NCBI GenBank assembly: GCA_038225475.1
Contig: JBBRRA010000006.1
Span: 124,001-188,000, forward strand
Direction of reading: 5' to 3'
DNA: 64,000 nt
DNA from: Polymorphobacter_B sp038225475
GTDB lineage: Bacteria; Pseudomonadota; Alphaproteobacteria; Sphingomonadales; Sphingomonadaceae
The notes under the pieces are model-generated. The model saw only the letters and a program-made list of their open reading frames with translations. It did no database searches and had not been told where the DNA came from. Positions 1 to 7,981 of the stretch are shown here, one piece after another (position 1 is the first letter of the stretch; every line of letters begins with the position of its first letter). Position numbers and translations under genes: made by a program.

Positions 1-1489
1 CCTCGCGGTTGAGCGCCTTGATCGTGCCGTCATGCGCCTCGACGATGGTGCGCGCGATCGCCAGCCCCAGCCCCGAATGGCGGCCAAACGCCTCGCTCGG
101 CGGGCGCTCGGAATAAAAGCGGCGGAAGATGTCGTCGCGGTTTTCGGGCGGGATGCCCGGCCCGTCATCGTCGACACGCAGCAGCACGCGGTCGCTCGAG
201 CCGAGTACGACGACGACAACGACCCCCTTGTCGGGCGAAAACGAGACGGCGTTGTCGATCAGGTTGCGCGCCACCTGCGCCAGCCGCGCCGCCTCGCCGA
301 GCACCATGACGCTGCCGGGCTCGGGCCGCGAAAACGCCAATTCAACGCCGCGCGGCAGTCCGGCCCGGTCATAGCCCGCCACCAGCGTGGCGGTCAGCGC
401 GCCGAGGTCGAGCCGCTCGAAACGGCTGCGCGACAGCTCGGCGTCGAGGCGGCTGGCGTCGGCGATGTCGGTAATCAGCCGGTCGATGCGCGCGACATCG
501 GTTCGCACCACCTCGAGCAGCTGCGCCTGCAACGCGGGATCGGTGACGCGTTCGAGCGTTTCGACCGCGCTGCCAAGGCTGGCGAGTGGGTTTTTGAGTT
601 CGTGCGCGACATCGGCGGCGAACGCCTCGGTCGCATCGGTGCGGTCGCGCAGCACCGTGGTCATGTCCGATAGCGCGCGCGCCAGCTGGCCGATCTCGTC
701 GCGGCGCTGGTTGAAGCGCGGCACTGTCACCTCGCGGGCGCGGCCCAGCCGGACGCGCTGCGCCGCGATCGCCAGCAGCCGCAGCGGACGGACGATGGTG
801 CTCGCCAGAAACGTCGAGATCAGCAGGCTGATCGCCAGCACGCCGAGAAAGACGACAAACAGAGTCGCGCGCTCGCGGCGGACGACGTCGGTGATATCGC
901 GGGTATCGCGCGTCAGCTGCAACGCGGCACGCGGCATTGCTGCGCCCGGCAACGGCGCGGCGCTGCTGATGATGACGATGCGGTCGGCTGAAAATCGCAG
1001 CGTGTCGGCGGGCTTTGCGGTCGCGGCGGCGCGCGCCACCTCGTCCCATGCCGCGCGGCTGTCGCGCCGCGGCTCGATATAGTCGGCGAGCGCCGGGAAC
1101 GATCCGGCGGCTTCGATGGCGCGGTCGAGGAAGCGCGCGACGTCGCGGCGGAACGGATCGTCGGCGGGATCGCGCAGCTCGAACGTGGGCCCGGTGGTGC
1201 GCCAGCTATCGGCCAGCAGCGCACCGTCGCCGCCATAGACCCGCAGGCGGCTGTTGCCAATCGCACCATAACGCGCGGTCGACGCTGCAATGTGCGACGG
1301 ATCGGTACCAAGGAACGCCGCCAGCAGCCCCGCCTGCTGCCGCAGCTCGGCGCGGCGCTGGTCGATCAGCCGCTCGCGGAACGAGTCGAGATACAAGATG
1401 CTGCCCGCCAGCATCAGGATGGCGAAGACGTTGACCGCGAGGATGCGCGGCGCAAGGCTGAAGCGGCCGTCCCAGTTCGGGCTGCTCAC
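1..1489 (-). CDS. chvG: Sensor histidine kinase ChvG (3' end beyond the left edge)
   Basis: Membrane sensor kinase that would phosphorylate ChvI. About 496 codons are present and the frame runs off the window; family length suggests only some 20-40 residues are missing. Seen on translation: a first membrane helix near residues 15-34, a periplasmic segment, a second helix near 207-230, a HAMP linker, an H-box AHELKNPLASL with the phospho-accepting His near 295, an N-box NLIDNAVSFSP near 406 and a G-box DDDGPGIPPENR near 440. The GTG start overlaps the chvI stop as GTGA, so the two are translationally coupled. In alphaproteobacteria ChvG senses acid or envelope stress and sits next to pckA, as here; hprK is expected just outside the window (inference). 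Confidence 0.93.
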   Translation of the reverse strand, partial: MSSPNWDGRFSLAPRILAVNVFAILMLAGSILYLDSFRERLIDQRRAELRQQAGLLAAFLGTDPSHIAASTARYGAIGNSRLRVYGGDGALLADSWRTTGPTFELRDPADDPFRRDVARFLDRAIEAAGSFPALADYIEPRRDSRAAWDEVARAAATAKPADTLRFSADRIVIISSAAPLPGAAMPRAALQLTRDTRDITDVVRRERATLFVVFLGVLAISLLISTFLASTIVRPLRLLAIAAQRVRLGRAREVTVPRFNQRRDEIGQLARALSDMTTVLRDRTDATEAFAADVAHELKNPLASLGSAVETLERVTDPALQAQLLEVVRTDVARIDRLITDIADASRLDAELSRSRFERLDLGALTATLVAGYDRAGLPRGVELAFSRPEPGSVMVLGEAARLAQVARNLIDNAVSFSPDKGVVVVVVLGSSDRVLLRVDDDGPGIPPENRDDIFRRFYSERPPSEAFGRHSGLGLAIARTIVEAHDGTIKALNRE

Positions 1490-2217
1490 TCCTCGTTGAA
1501 CCGGTAGCCGACGCCGTACAGCGTCTCGATCGCCTTGAACTGGTTGTCGACGGCGCGGAATTTCTTGCGCAGCCGCTTGATATGGCTGTCGATGGTGCGG
1601 TCATCGACATAAACGTCGTCCTGATAGGCCGCGTCCATCAGCTGGTCGCGCGATTTGACGAACCCCGGGCGGGTCGCCAGCGCCTCGAGGATCAGGAATT
1701 CGGTGACCGTCAGCGCGACGTCGCCCGCCGCACTTTCGTCGCCCCAGCGGACGCGGTGGCGCGCCGGGTCCATGCTCAGCCGCCCGCGCACGATCGTCGG
1801 GCCGGGCGCTGCCTCGCAGTCCGCCATCGGCAGACCTTCGCGGTGCGCGGCGCGGCGCAGCACGGCGCGGATGCGTTCGATCAGCAGCCGCTGGCTAAAC
1901 GGTTTGCCGATATAATCGTCGGCCCCCATCGCGAGGCCGAGCGCTTCGTCGATTTCGGTATCCTTCGACGTCAGGAAGATCACCGGCACTGCCGATTTCT
2001 CGCGCAGCCGCCGCAGCAATTCCATCCCATCGAGGCGCGGCATCTTGATGTCGAGCACGGCAAGGTCGGGCGGATTGTCGGTCAGCGCCTTCAACGCCGC
2101 CGCGCCGTCCGAATACAGCCGCACGGCGAACCCCTCCGCCTGCAGCGCGATCGATACCGACGTCAGGATATTGCGGTCATCATCGACGAGCGCGATCGTG
2201 GCGGGCGCTGAGGGCAT
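1486..2217 (-). CDS. chvI: Response regulator ChvI
   Basis: OmpR/PhoB-type DNA-binding response regulator, partner of ChvG. The N-terminal receiver domain shows the acidic cluster VDDD, the phospho-acceptor region LAVLDIKMPRLDG, a switch residue in FLTSKDTEID and the conserved Lys in GKPFSQRLL. The C-terminal winged-helix domain contains RTIDSHIKRLRKKF and ends with the VGYRFNEE signature. Two in-frame ATGs exist, at 2223 and 2217. AAAGG directly abuts the first but stands six bases before the second, so I place the start at 2217 (243 residues). The stop overlaps the chvG start by four bases. ChvI homologues control acid, envelope and central-carbon genes; regulation of nearby pckA is plausible but not shown. 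Confidence 0.94.
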   Translation of the reverse strand: MPSAPATIALVDDDRNILTSVSIALQAEGFAVRLYSDGAAALKALTDNPPDLAVLDIKMPRLDGMELLRRLREKSAVPVIFLTSKDTEIDEALGLAMGADDYIGKPFSQRLLIERIRAVLRRAAHREGLPMADCEAAPGPTIVRGRLSMDPARHRVRWGDESAAGDVALTVTEFLILEALATRPGFVKSRDQLMDAAYQDDVYVDDRTIDSHIKRLRKKFRAVDNQFKAIETLYGVGYRFNEE

Positions 2218-2249
2218 AGGCATCCTTTCAACCTATGCCCATGCAACCG

Positions 2250-2277
2250 GCGGCGGGTCGAACGCAAGACCCGCCGC
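2250..2277. terminator. Hairpin between the PEP-CTERM gene and chvI
   Basis: A perfect 10-bp inverted repeat, GCGGCGGGTC and GACCCGCCGC, with an eight-base loop lies 12 bases past the stop of the PEP-CTERM gene in its reading direction. No T-run follows, so it may be a weak terminator or only an RNA structure limiting read-through into chvI. Confidence 0.45.
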
Positions 2278-2289
2278 ACGTGGTCCCAT

Positions 2290-2937
2290 TCAGGCGAGCT
2301 GTGCCTGCCGCCGCCGCAGCGCGACACCCACGCCGCCAAAGCCGACCAGCAGCAGCGCCCAGCTCGCCGGCTCGGGCACGGTTGCCAGGACATTGCTGTT
2401 GTCGGGCGCGAAGTCGGAGATCGCGGCGATCCCTGCCGGGCCCGTGGCGCGCGGCCACAGGTTGAACGTATAGCTGCCGACGGCAAAGCCGGTCGTCGGC
2501 AATGACGCGGCGGCAACCGTCACCTGCAGGCCGTTGCCCGCCGCCGTCACTGCGCCGGGGGCGAGCGTGAAATTGTTCGCGGCATTGAGCAGGTCGGTGA
2601 AGGTGCTTGTCCCGCCGGGGCGGATCACCAGCACCGAATCGAACAGCACGCCGGGCGCGAGTGCGCCGAAGCGTGCCGTGCCGAGGCCGCGGTCGATGCC
2701 CCAGACATAAAATGCCCCCGTCGTCGTTCCGACCGTGGCAGCAAAGGTCGAAAACAGGTCGAAATTGGCGCCGTTGCGGAGCACTTCGACCGATTTGACA
2801 TCGAGATCGCCCGCCGCTGGGCCGGTATAGGTCGCCAGGAAATCACCAGTCGGGTCGATCGTCGGCGTCGCGGTGGCGGTGGTGGCAATGAGCGTCGCCG
2901 ATACGGCGGCGGCAAGCGGGAACAGGCGGCGTGACAT
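2290..2937 (-). CDS. PEP-CTERM sorting domain protein
   Basis: Secreted protein of about 215 residues. It has an N-terminal signal peptide (MSRRLFPLAAAVSATLIATT, cleavage probably near ATA-TP) and a C-terminal sorting signal: the motif VPEPASWALLL, a glycine-rich hydrophobic stretch and a final RRR cluster. Such tails are processed by exosortase and its products usually go to the cell surface or extracellular matrix. The middle part is rich in Ala, Thr and Gly and I recognise no catalytic domain. The first ATG (2946) touches AAAGG with no spacing; the ATG at 2937 has AGGA eight bases upstream and begins directly with the signal peptide, so I prefer it. No exosortase gene is in the window. Confidence 0.85.
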   Translation of the reverse strand: MSRRLFPLAAAVSATLIATTATATPTIDPTGDFLATYTGPAAGDLDVKSVEVLRNGANFDLFSTFAATVGTTTGAFYVWGIDRGLGTARFGALAPGVLFDSVLVIRPGGTSTFTDLLNAANNFTLAPGAVTAAGNGLQVTVAAASLPTTGFAVGSYTFNLWPRATGPAGIAAISDFAPDNSNVLATVPEPASWALLLVGFGGVGVALRRRQAQLA

Positions 2938-3074
2938 AGCTTCCATCCTTTGCCGGGGGACCGGCGGTTCGAGGCCATCGGGCAGGCGGCGCGCCGAAAT
3001 TAGGGCCGCAATCAGACTATCGCATAAAATAGTTACAGGCGGTAGCGCGGGCAGTATCGGCTGCCCCGGTAATT

Positions 3075-3104
3075 TTGACGCATCGCCCCGACTTCCTGTA
3101 TGCG
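3075..3104 (+). promoter_or_regulatory. Candidate pckA promoter
   Basis: TTGACG (3075-3080) and TATGCG (3099-3104) are 18 bases apart, about 60 bases before the pckA start. An imperfect palindrome CCGGGTTAACCGG lies at 3125-3137, just downstream of the expected transcription start, and could be an operator. Pattern match only. Confidence 0.4.
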
Positions 3105-3165
3105 CCCGAGTCTAGCCGTGGAACCGGGTTAACCGGCCGCTTAGGTAGTCTTGAGGAGTAACCCG

Positions 3166-4758
3166 ATGATCGCTTCCAGCCATGGCCTCGATGCCCAGGG
3201 CTACCCCACCGCGGCTGCGCTGCACTGGAATCTCGGCACGCCCGCGCTGGTCGAGACCGCGATCGCGCGCCACGAGGGGCGGCTGTCGAAGGACGGCGCG
3301 CTCGTTGTCGAAACCGGCGCGCACACCGGCCGCTCGGCAAACGACAAGTTCATCGTCCGCGATGCCGAGACCGAGACTGCGATCTGGTGGGGCAAGTCGA
3401 ACAAGCCGATGACCACGGCGCAGTTCGACGCGCTCAAGGCCGATTTTGCCGCCGCGCTGGCGACGAAAGACACGCTGTTCGTCCAGGACCTGTTCGGCGG
3501 ATCGCAGCCCGAATTCCGCGCGCAGGTCCGCGTCATTACCGAGCTCGCATGGCATTCGCTGTTCATCCGCACGCTGCTGGTGCGTCCCGATGCGCGCCTG
3601 CTTGCCGACTTCGTGCCCGAATTCACGATCATCGACCTGCCGTCGTTCAAAGCCGATCCGGCGCGCCACGGCTGCCGCGGCGAAACCGTCGTTGCGGTCA
3701 ATTATGCAGCCAAGCTGATCCTGATCGGCGGCACGCGCTATGCGGGCGAAATGAAGAAATCGGTCTTCTCTATCCTGAACTACATCCTGCCGCCGCGCGG
3801 CGTGATGCCGATGCATTGCTCGGCGAACATCGGGCCCAAGGGCGACACCGCGATCTTTTTCGGGCTGTCGGGAACCGGCAAGACGACCCTGTCGGCCGAC
3901 GCCTCGCGCACGCTGATCGGCGATGACGAGCATGGCTGGTCGGATACCGCGGTGTTCAACTTCGAAGGCGGTTGCTACGCCAAGATGATCCGCCTGTCCG
4001 AAGAAGCCGAGCCCGAAATCTATGCGACCACGCGCCGCTTCGGTACCGTGCTCGAAAATGTCGTGATGGACGATGCGACGCGCGCGCTCGACCTCGACGA
4101 TGCCCGCCTCGCCGAGAATACACGCGGGGCCTATCCGATCGACTTCATCCCCAATGCGTCCGCCGACAACATGGGGCCGACGCCCAAAAACGTCATCATG
4201 CTGACCGCCGATGCGTTCGGCGTGTTGCCGCCGATCGCACGGCTGACGCCCGATCAGGCGATGTACTATTTCCTCAGCGGCTACACCGCCAAGGTTGCCG
4301 GAACCGAAATCGGCGTCAAGGATCCCGAAGCGACCTTTTCGACCTGCTTCGGCGCACCGTTCATGCCGCGCCACCCCAGCGTCTATGGCAATCTGCTCAA
4401 GGAACGCATCGCCAAGGGCGGCGTCGATTGCTGGCTGGTCAACACCGGCTGGACTGGCGGCATCTACGGTGTCGGCAAGCGGATGCCGATACGCGTGACG
4501 CGCGCGCTGCTCAACGCCGCGCTCGACGGCAGCCTCAACGCTGCGCCGTTCCGTACCGATCCCAACTTCGGCTTCGAAGTGCCGATCACCGTACCGGGCG
4601 TCGATATGCAAATCCTCAACCCGCGCGATACCTGGGCCGACAAGGCGGCGTACGACGCCAAGGCGCAGACGCTGGTCAAGCTGTTCATCGATAATTTTGC
4701 GCAATTCGCCGATCATGTCGACGCCGGCGTCCGCGAGGCTGCCCCAACGGCGGCGTAA
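3166..4758 (+). CDS. pckA: ATP-dependent phosphoenolpyruvate carboxykinase
   Basis: Converts oxaloacetate and ATP to phosphoenolpyruvate, CO2 and ADP, the entry step of gluconeogenesis in the cytoplasm. At 530 residues it has the normal length. Seen: RSANDKFIVRD near the N-terminus, the kinase-1a P-loop GLSGTGKTTLSAD (about 233-245), the kinase-2 metal site GDDEHGW (about 253-259) and the substrate segment FEGGCYAK. I chose the ATG at 3166 because GAGGAG (3153-3158) sits seven bases before it; an in-frame TTG at 3151 overlaps that ribosome-binding site. It is divergent from the PEP-CTERM gene and the chvI-chvG pair, an arrangement conserved in many alphaproteobacteria. Together with aceA and aceB downstream it supports growth on C2 compounds. 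Confidence 0.97.
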   Translation: MIASSHGLDAQGYPTAAALHWNLGTPALVETAIARHEGRLSKDGALVVETGAHTGRSANDKFIVRDAETETAIWWGKSNKPMTTAQFDALKADFAAALATKDTLFVQDLFGGSQPEFRAQVRVITELAWHSLFIRTLLVRPDARLLADFVPEFTIIDLPSFKADPARHGCRGETVVAVNYAAKLILIGGTRYAGEMKKSVFSILNYILPPRGVMPMHCSANIGPKGDTAIFFGLSGTGKTTLSADASRTLIGDDEHGWSDTAVFNFEGGCYAKMIRLSEEAEPEIYATTRRFGTVLENVVMDDATRALDLDDARLAENTRGAYPIDFIPNASADNMGPTPKNVIMLTADAFGVLPPIARLTPDQAMYYFLSGYTAKVAGTEIGVKDPEATFSTCFGAPFMPRHPSVYGNLLKERIAKGGVDCWLVNTGWTGGIYGVGKRMPIRVTRALLNAALDGSLNAAPFRTDPNFGFEVPITVPGVDMQILNPRDTWADKAAYDAKAQTLVKLFIDNFAQFADHVDAGVREAAPTAA

Positions 4759-4778
4759 GGCGGCGCTGCCTGCGGCGG

Positions 4779-4812
4779 CGTGTCGCGACCCCCGGCCATC
4801 TGCGACACTTTG
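4779..4812 (+). terminator. Weak hairpin after pckA
   Basis: GTGTCGC and GCGACAC form a 7-bp stem with a 15-base loop, followed by TTTGCC. It lies 20 bases after the pckA stop and could act as a weak terminator; the T-run is only three to four bases long. Confidence 0.35.
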
Positions 4813-4837
4813 CCTCGAAAACTGTGGCAATTATAAT
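4810..4837 (+). promoter_or_regulatory. Strong promoter for the TonB-dependent receptor
   Basis: A perfect TATAAT (4832-4837) is preceded by TTGCCT (4810-4815, 16-base spacer; TTTGCC with 17 also fits). Perfect -10 boxes are rare in this GC-rich sequence. Transcription from about 4844 would give a leader of roughly 115 bases. In it CGGCG-CAAT and ATTG-CG-CGCCG (about 4844-4889) can pair with a two-base bulge. Confidence 0.6.
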
Positions 4838-4957
4838 ACGTTGCGGCGCAATTTGCTGTCGCGGCGCGCCCGGCCGATTGCGCGCCGATGATCCGCCATG
4901 CCACCGGTGTCAGCTGTAACGCGCATCCCGCGCGCCGATTCATCGTTGGAGTATGGC

Positions 4958-7942
4958 GTGGTAAAATTTGCTTTTCTGATGTCGGCAGCCCCTGTGGCGC
5001 TTTTGCTGACCGGTGCCAGCGTCGCTGCACAGACCACCGCGGCGGCAGCCGATACCACCGCAGATGAACAGATCGTCGTGACCGGCTCGCGCATTCCGCG
5101 TGCCGGCTTCGATACCGTCCAGCCGGCGCTGGTCATCGGCAGCGCGCAGATCGATGCCCGCGGTTACACCAACGTCGGTCAGGCGCTGTCGGAGCTGCCG
5201 GCGTTCGGCGTTCCCGGCAACAGCCCGGTCGGCGCACAGTCAAATTTCGGCGCCGGGCAAACCTTCGTCGATTTCTTCTCGCTCGGGTCGCAGCGCACGC
5301 TCACGCTGGTCAACGGTCGCCGATTCGTGTCGTCGAACACCGCCTCGATTTTCGGGCCGACCGACGCGGGCAGCCAGGTCGATCTCAACACGATCCCGTC
5401 GAGCCTTGTCGACCGGATCGAGACCGTCGCCGTCGGCGGCGCGCCGATCTATGGTTCGGATGCAATTGCCGGTACCGTCAACATCATCCTGAAAGAGAAA
5501 TATCAGGGCATCGAGCTCAAGGCGCAGACCGGCCTGTCGGGCAAGGGCGACGGGGCCGAATATCGCATTTCGGGCATCGCCGGGACCAAGTTCAACGACG
5601 AGCGCGGCAACATCATCGTGTCGGGCGAATATAACAAGGTCGACGGCATCACGACCGCCGAACGTTTCCTGACCGGCCGCGACGGGCCGTTCTTCACCAC
5701 CGCCAGCGCTTCGAACGCGCCCTATGCACAGCAGCTGTATTACCAACATCGCTATAACATTTTCACCGCTTCGGGCACGCCGCTGGTGGCCGATTCGATC
5801 CCCGAATTCGCCGGGGTGTCGAATGCGCAGGGGCAAGTGCTGACATTCAGCGACTCCGGCCGGCTGATCCCGCTCGATTTCGGAACGCGGACCGGTAGCC
5901 TGATCGAAAGCTCGGGCGGCAACGGCTTTCCGATTGCCGACTACGGCAATTTGCTGACCAGCTCGGAGCGCTACCTCGGCACGGTCCAGGCCAATTACGA
6001 AGTGACCGACCACATCAAGGTGTTCGGTGAAGGCTGGTATTCGCACAGCAGCGCAACCAACCTGCGCGGCCAGCCGGTGTATAACACCACGCTGTTCGGC
6101 CCGACGGGATCGACCGATGGCGACATCGTTATCCAGCTCAGCAACCCGTTCCTCAATCCCGCCGACCGCGCCATCATCGCATCGAACCTGCCCGATGGAG
6201 CGCAGTCGTTCGAGCTGACGCGCGCCAACACCGACCTCGCATCGGGCAGCGGCACGTCGACTGTCGAACTTTATCGCTTCGTGCTCGGCACCAGCGGCAA
6301 TTTCAACCTCGGCGCGCGCAAGTTCAATTTCGAACTGACCGGCAACTATGGCAGCTCGACGACGCGGTCGAGCAGCCGCCAGCTGGTGCAGAAGAACTTT
6401 CTGAACGCCATCGATGCCGTGACCAACGCGCAGGGCCAGATCGTCTGCCGCCCGGGCTATACCAATGCGACGATCGCCTCGATCAATGCGACCTGCGCTC
6501 CGCTCAACCTGTTCGGCAACAATCAGTTCAGCAAATCGGCGCTCGATTATGTGACGGCGATCGCCACGCCGGTGTCGAAAAACACGCAGCTGGTCATCAA
6601 CGCCAACATCAACAGCACGTTGTTCGCGCTGCCCGGCGGCGACGTCGCCTATGTGGTCGGCTACGAACATCGCCGCGAGACGACGAGCTTCGATCCGGGT
6701 GCCTATTACCGCGGGCAGCGCAACGCCGATGGCAGCTATACGCAATATGGCCGGTCGATTCCGATCGATCCGATCAGCGGCAGCTTCACCACCAACGAGG
6801 CGTTTGCCGAATTGCGCATTCCGCTGGTGTCGCCGACGATGGATTGGCGCTTCATCCACGAGTTCGAGCTCGAGGGCGCGGCGCGCTACGTCAACAATTC
6901 GCTGTCGGGCGGTGACTTGACCTATACCTTCGGCGGCCGCCTTGCACCGATCGAGGACGTGACGTTCCGCGGCAATTTCACCCGCTCGATCCGTGCACCG
7001 GCGATCACCGAGGCGTTCAATCCGACGTCGCAGGCGTTCGATACCGGCAAGGATCCATGCGACGCCCGCTACATCGGCGCTGGCCCCAACCCGGCCAACC
7101 GCGCCACAAACTGCGCCGCAGCCGGCATCAAGCAGCCATTCGCGTCGAACTATTCGGACTTTACCGTCCCGGTGTCGATCTCGGGGAATAACGGACTGAC
7201 CAACGAGAAGGCGAACAGCTATACCTTCGGTGCCGTGATCCGGCCGCGCTTCGTGCCGGGCCTGACGATTGCTGCCGATTACATCAGCATCGAACTCAAG
7301 AACGCGATCGTCTCGCTCGCGGGCGATGACATTTTAAAGGCCTGCTATGATGCCAATCCCTATCCGAGCGGCTTCTGCAACCTCGTGACGCGCGGCCCGA
7401 GCGGACAAATCACCTTTATCAAGGAAGGCTATTACAACGCCGCAACGCGCAGCTTTGCCGGTGTCACCGCCGAAGTGGCGTATCGTGTCGGCCTCGACCG
7501 CGTCGGTCTTGGCGCAAACGCGGGAAATCTCGGGCTTTCGGTTAATTACTTCTATGTCCGCAAGCAGAACACCCGCGTCGGCACTGGCGACAGCACGACG
7601 ACGCTGAACGCCATCGGTAATCCGCGCCACTCGTTCACGGCAAACGTCAATTACGACAATGGTGCGTTCAACTCGTTGGTGCAGGTCCAGTATTTCGGCA
7701 AGTCGTTTATCGATCCGAACGCCGCGCTGACCGACTACCAATATCCGCAGGTCGGTGCCTACGTCGTGACCAACGCGTCGGTCGGCTATACCATCGACAA
7801 GCGGTATGAACTCCGCTTCATCGTCGACAATCTGTTCGATGTCGGACCGCCGTTCCCGGCACCGGCAGGCGGCGGCACCGTCACCTATTATTCGGGTGTC
7901 CTCGGCCGTTACTTCCGGGTATCGGCGGGCGTAAAGTTCTAG
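4958..7942 (+). CDS. TonB-dependent outer membrane receptor
   Basis: Large outer-membrane beta-barrel transporter of about 994 residues driven by TonB-ExbBD. It has a signal peptide (VKFAFLMSAAPVALLLTGAS, cleavage near VAAQ), a TonB-box-like start to the plug (EQIVVTGSRIPRAGF), a plug domain with LVNGRRFVSS and VDRIETVAVGGAPIYGSDAIAGTVNIIL, then a long barrel and the C-terminal aromatic end of the type ...RYFRVSAGVKF. The frame is open from an ATG at 4898, but GTG at 4958 has GGAG at 4948-4951 with a six-base spacer and starts exactly at the signal peptide, so I use it. Plug and barrel resemble the Oar-like/peptide- or glycan-type receptors common in sphingomonads; the substrate cannot be told from sequence. 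It is a single-gene unit with its own promoter and terminator. Confidence 0.93.
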   Translation: MVKFAFLMSAAPVALLLTGASVAAQTTAAAADTTADEQIVVTGSRIPRAGFDTVQPALVIGSAQIDARGYTNVGQALSELPAFGVPGNSPVGAQSNFGAGQTFVDFFSLGSQRTLTLVNGRRFVSSNTASIFGPTDAGSQVDLNTIPSSLVDRIETVAVGGAPIYGSDAIAGTVNIILKEKYQGIELKAQTGLSGKGDGAEYRISGIAGTKFNDERGNIIVSGEYNKVDGITTAERFLTGRDGPFFTTASASNAPYAQQLYYQHRYNIFTASGTPLVADSIPEFAGVSNAQGQVLTFSDSGRLIPLDFGTRTGSLIESSGGNGFPIADYGNLLTSSERYLGTVQANYEVTDHIKVFGEGWYSHSSATNLRGQPVYNTTLFGPTGSTDGDIVIQLSNPFLNPADRAIIASNLPDGAQSFELTRANTDLASGSGTSTVELYRFVLGTSGNFNLGARKFNFELTGNYGSSTTRSSSRQLVQKNFLNAIDAVTNAQGQIVCRPGYTNATIASINATCAPLNLFGNNQFSKSALDYVTAIATPVSKNTQLVINANINSTLFALPGGDVAYVVGYEHRRETTSFDPGAYYRGQRNADGSYTQYGRSIPIDPISGSFTTNEAFAELRIPLVSPTMDWRFIHEFELEGAARYVNNSLSGGDLTYTFGGRLAPIEDVTFRGNFTRSIRAPAITEAFNPTSQAFDTGKDPCDARYIGAGPNPANRATNCAAAGIKQPFASNYSDFTVPVSISGNNGLTNEKANSYTFGAVIRPRFVPGLTIAADYISIELKNAIVSLAGDDILKACYDANPYPSGFCNLVTRGPSGQITFIKEGYYNAATRSFAGVTAEVAYRVGLDRVGLGANAGNLGLSVNYFYVRKQNTRVGTGDSTTTLNAIGNPRHSFTANVNYDNGAFNSLVQVQYFGKSFIDPNAALTDYQYPQVGAYVVTNASVGYTIDKRYELRFIVDNLFDVGPPFPAPAGGGTVTYYSGVLGRYFRVSAGVKF

Positions 7943-7948
7943 CCGACA

Positions 7949-7976
7949 GGGGGCCGCCGCTGCGGCGGCGGCCCCC
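7949..7976. terminator. Bidirectional terminator between the TonB receptor gene and aceB
   Basis: A perfect 12-bp stem (GGGGGCCGCCGC / GCGGCGGCCCCC) with a TGCG tetraloop lies between two convergent stops, seven bases after the receptor stop and six before the aceB stop. GTTCTT follows on the plus strand. Its symmetry and position suit termination in both directions. Confidence 0.8.
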
Positions 7977-7981
7977 GTTCT

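Noticed and set aside
3112..4830. Long minus-strand open frame antisense to pckA
   Set aside because: GC-rich third positions leave the opposite strand open. The translation is Arg/His/Gly-rich with no family motifs, while pckA on the plus strand is complete.
5240..6859. 539-residue open frame antisense to the TonB receptor
   Set aside because: Low-complexity Arg/Ala/Asp-rich shadow; the receptor reads through unbroken in the other strand.
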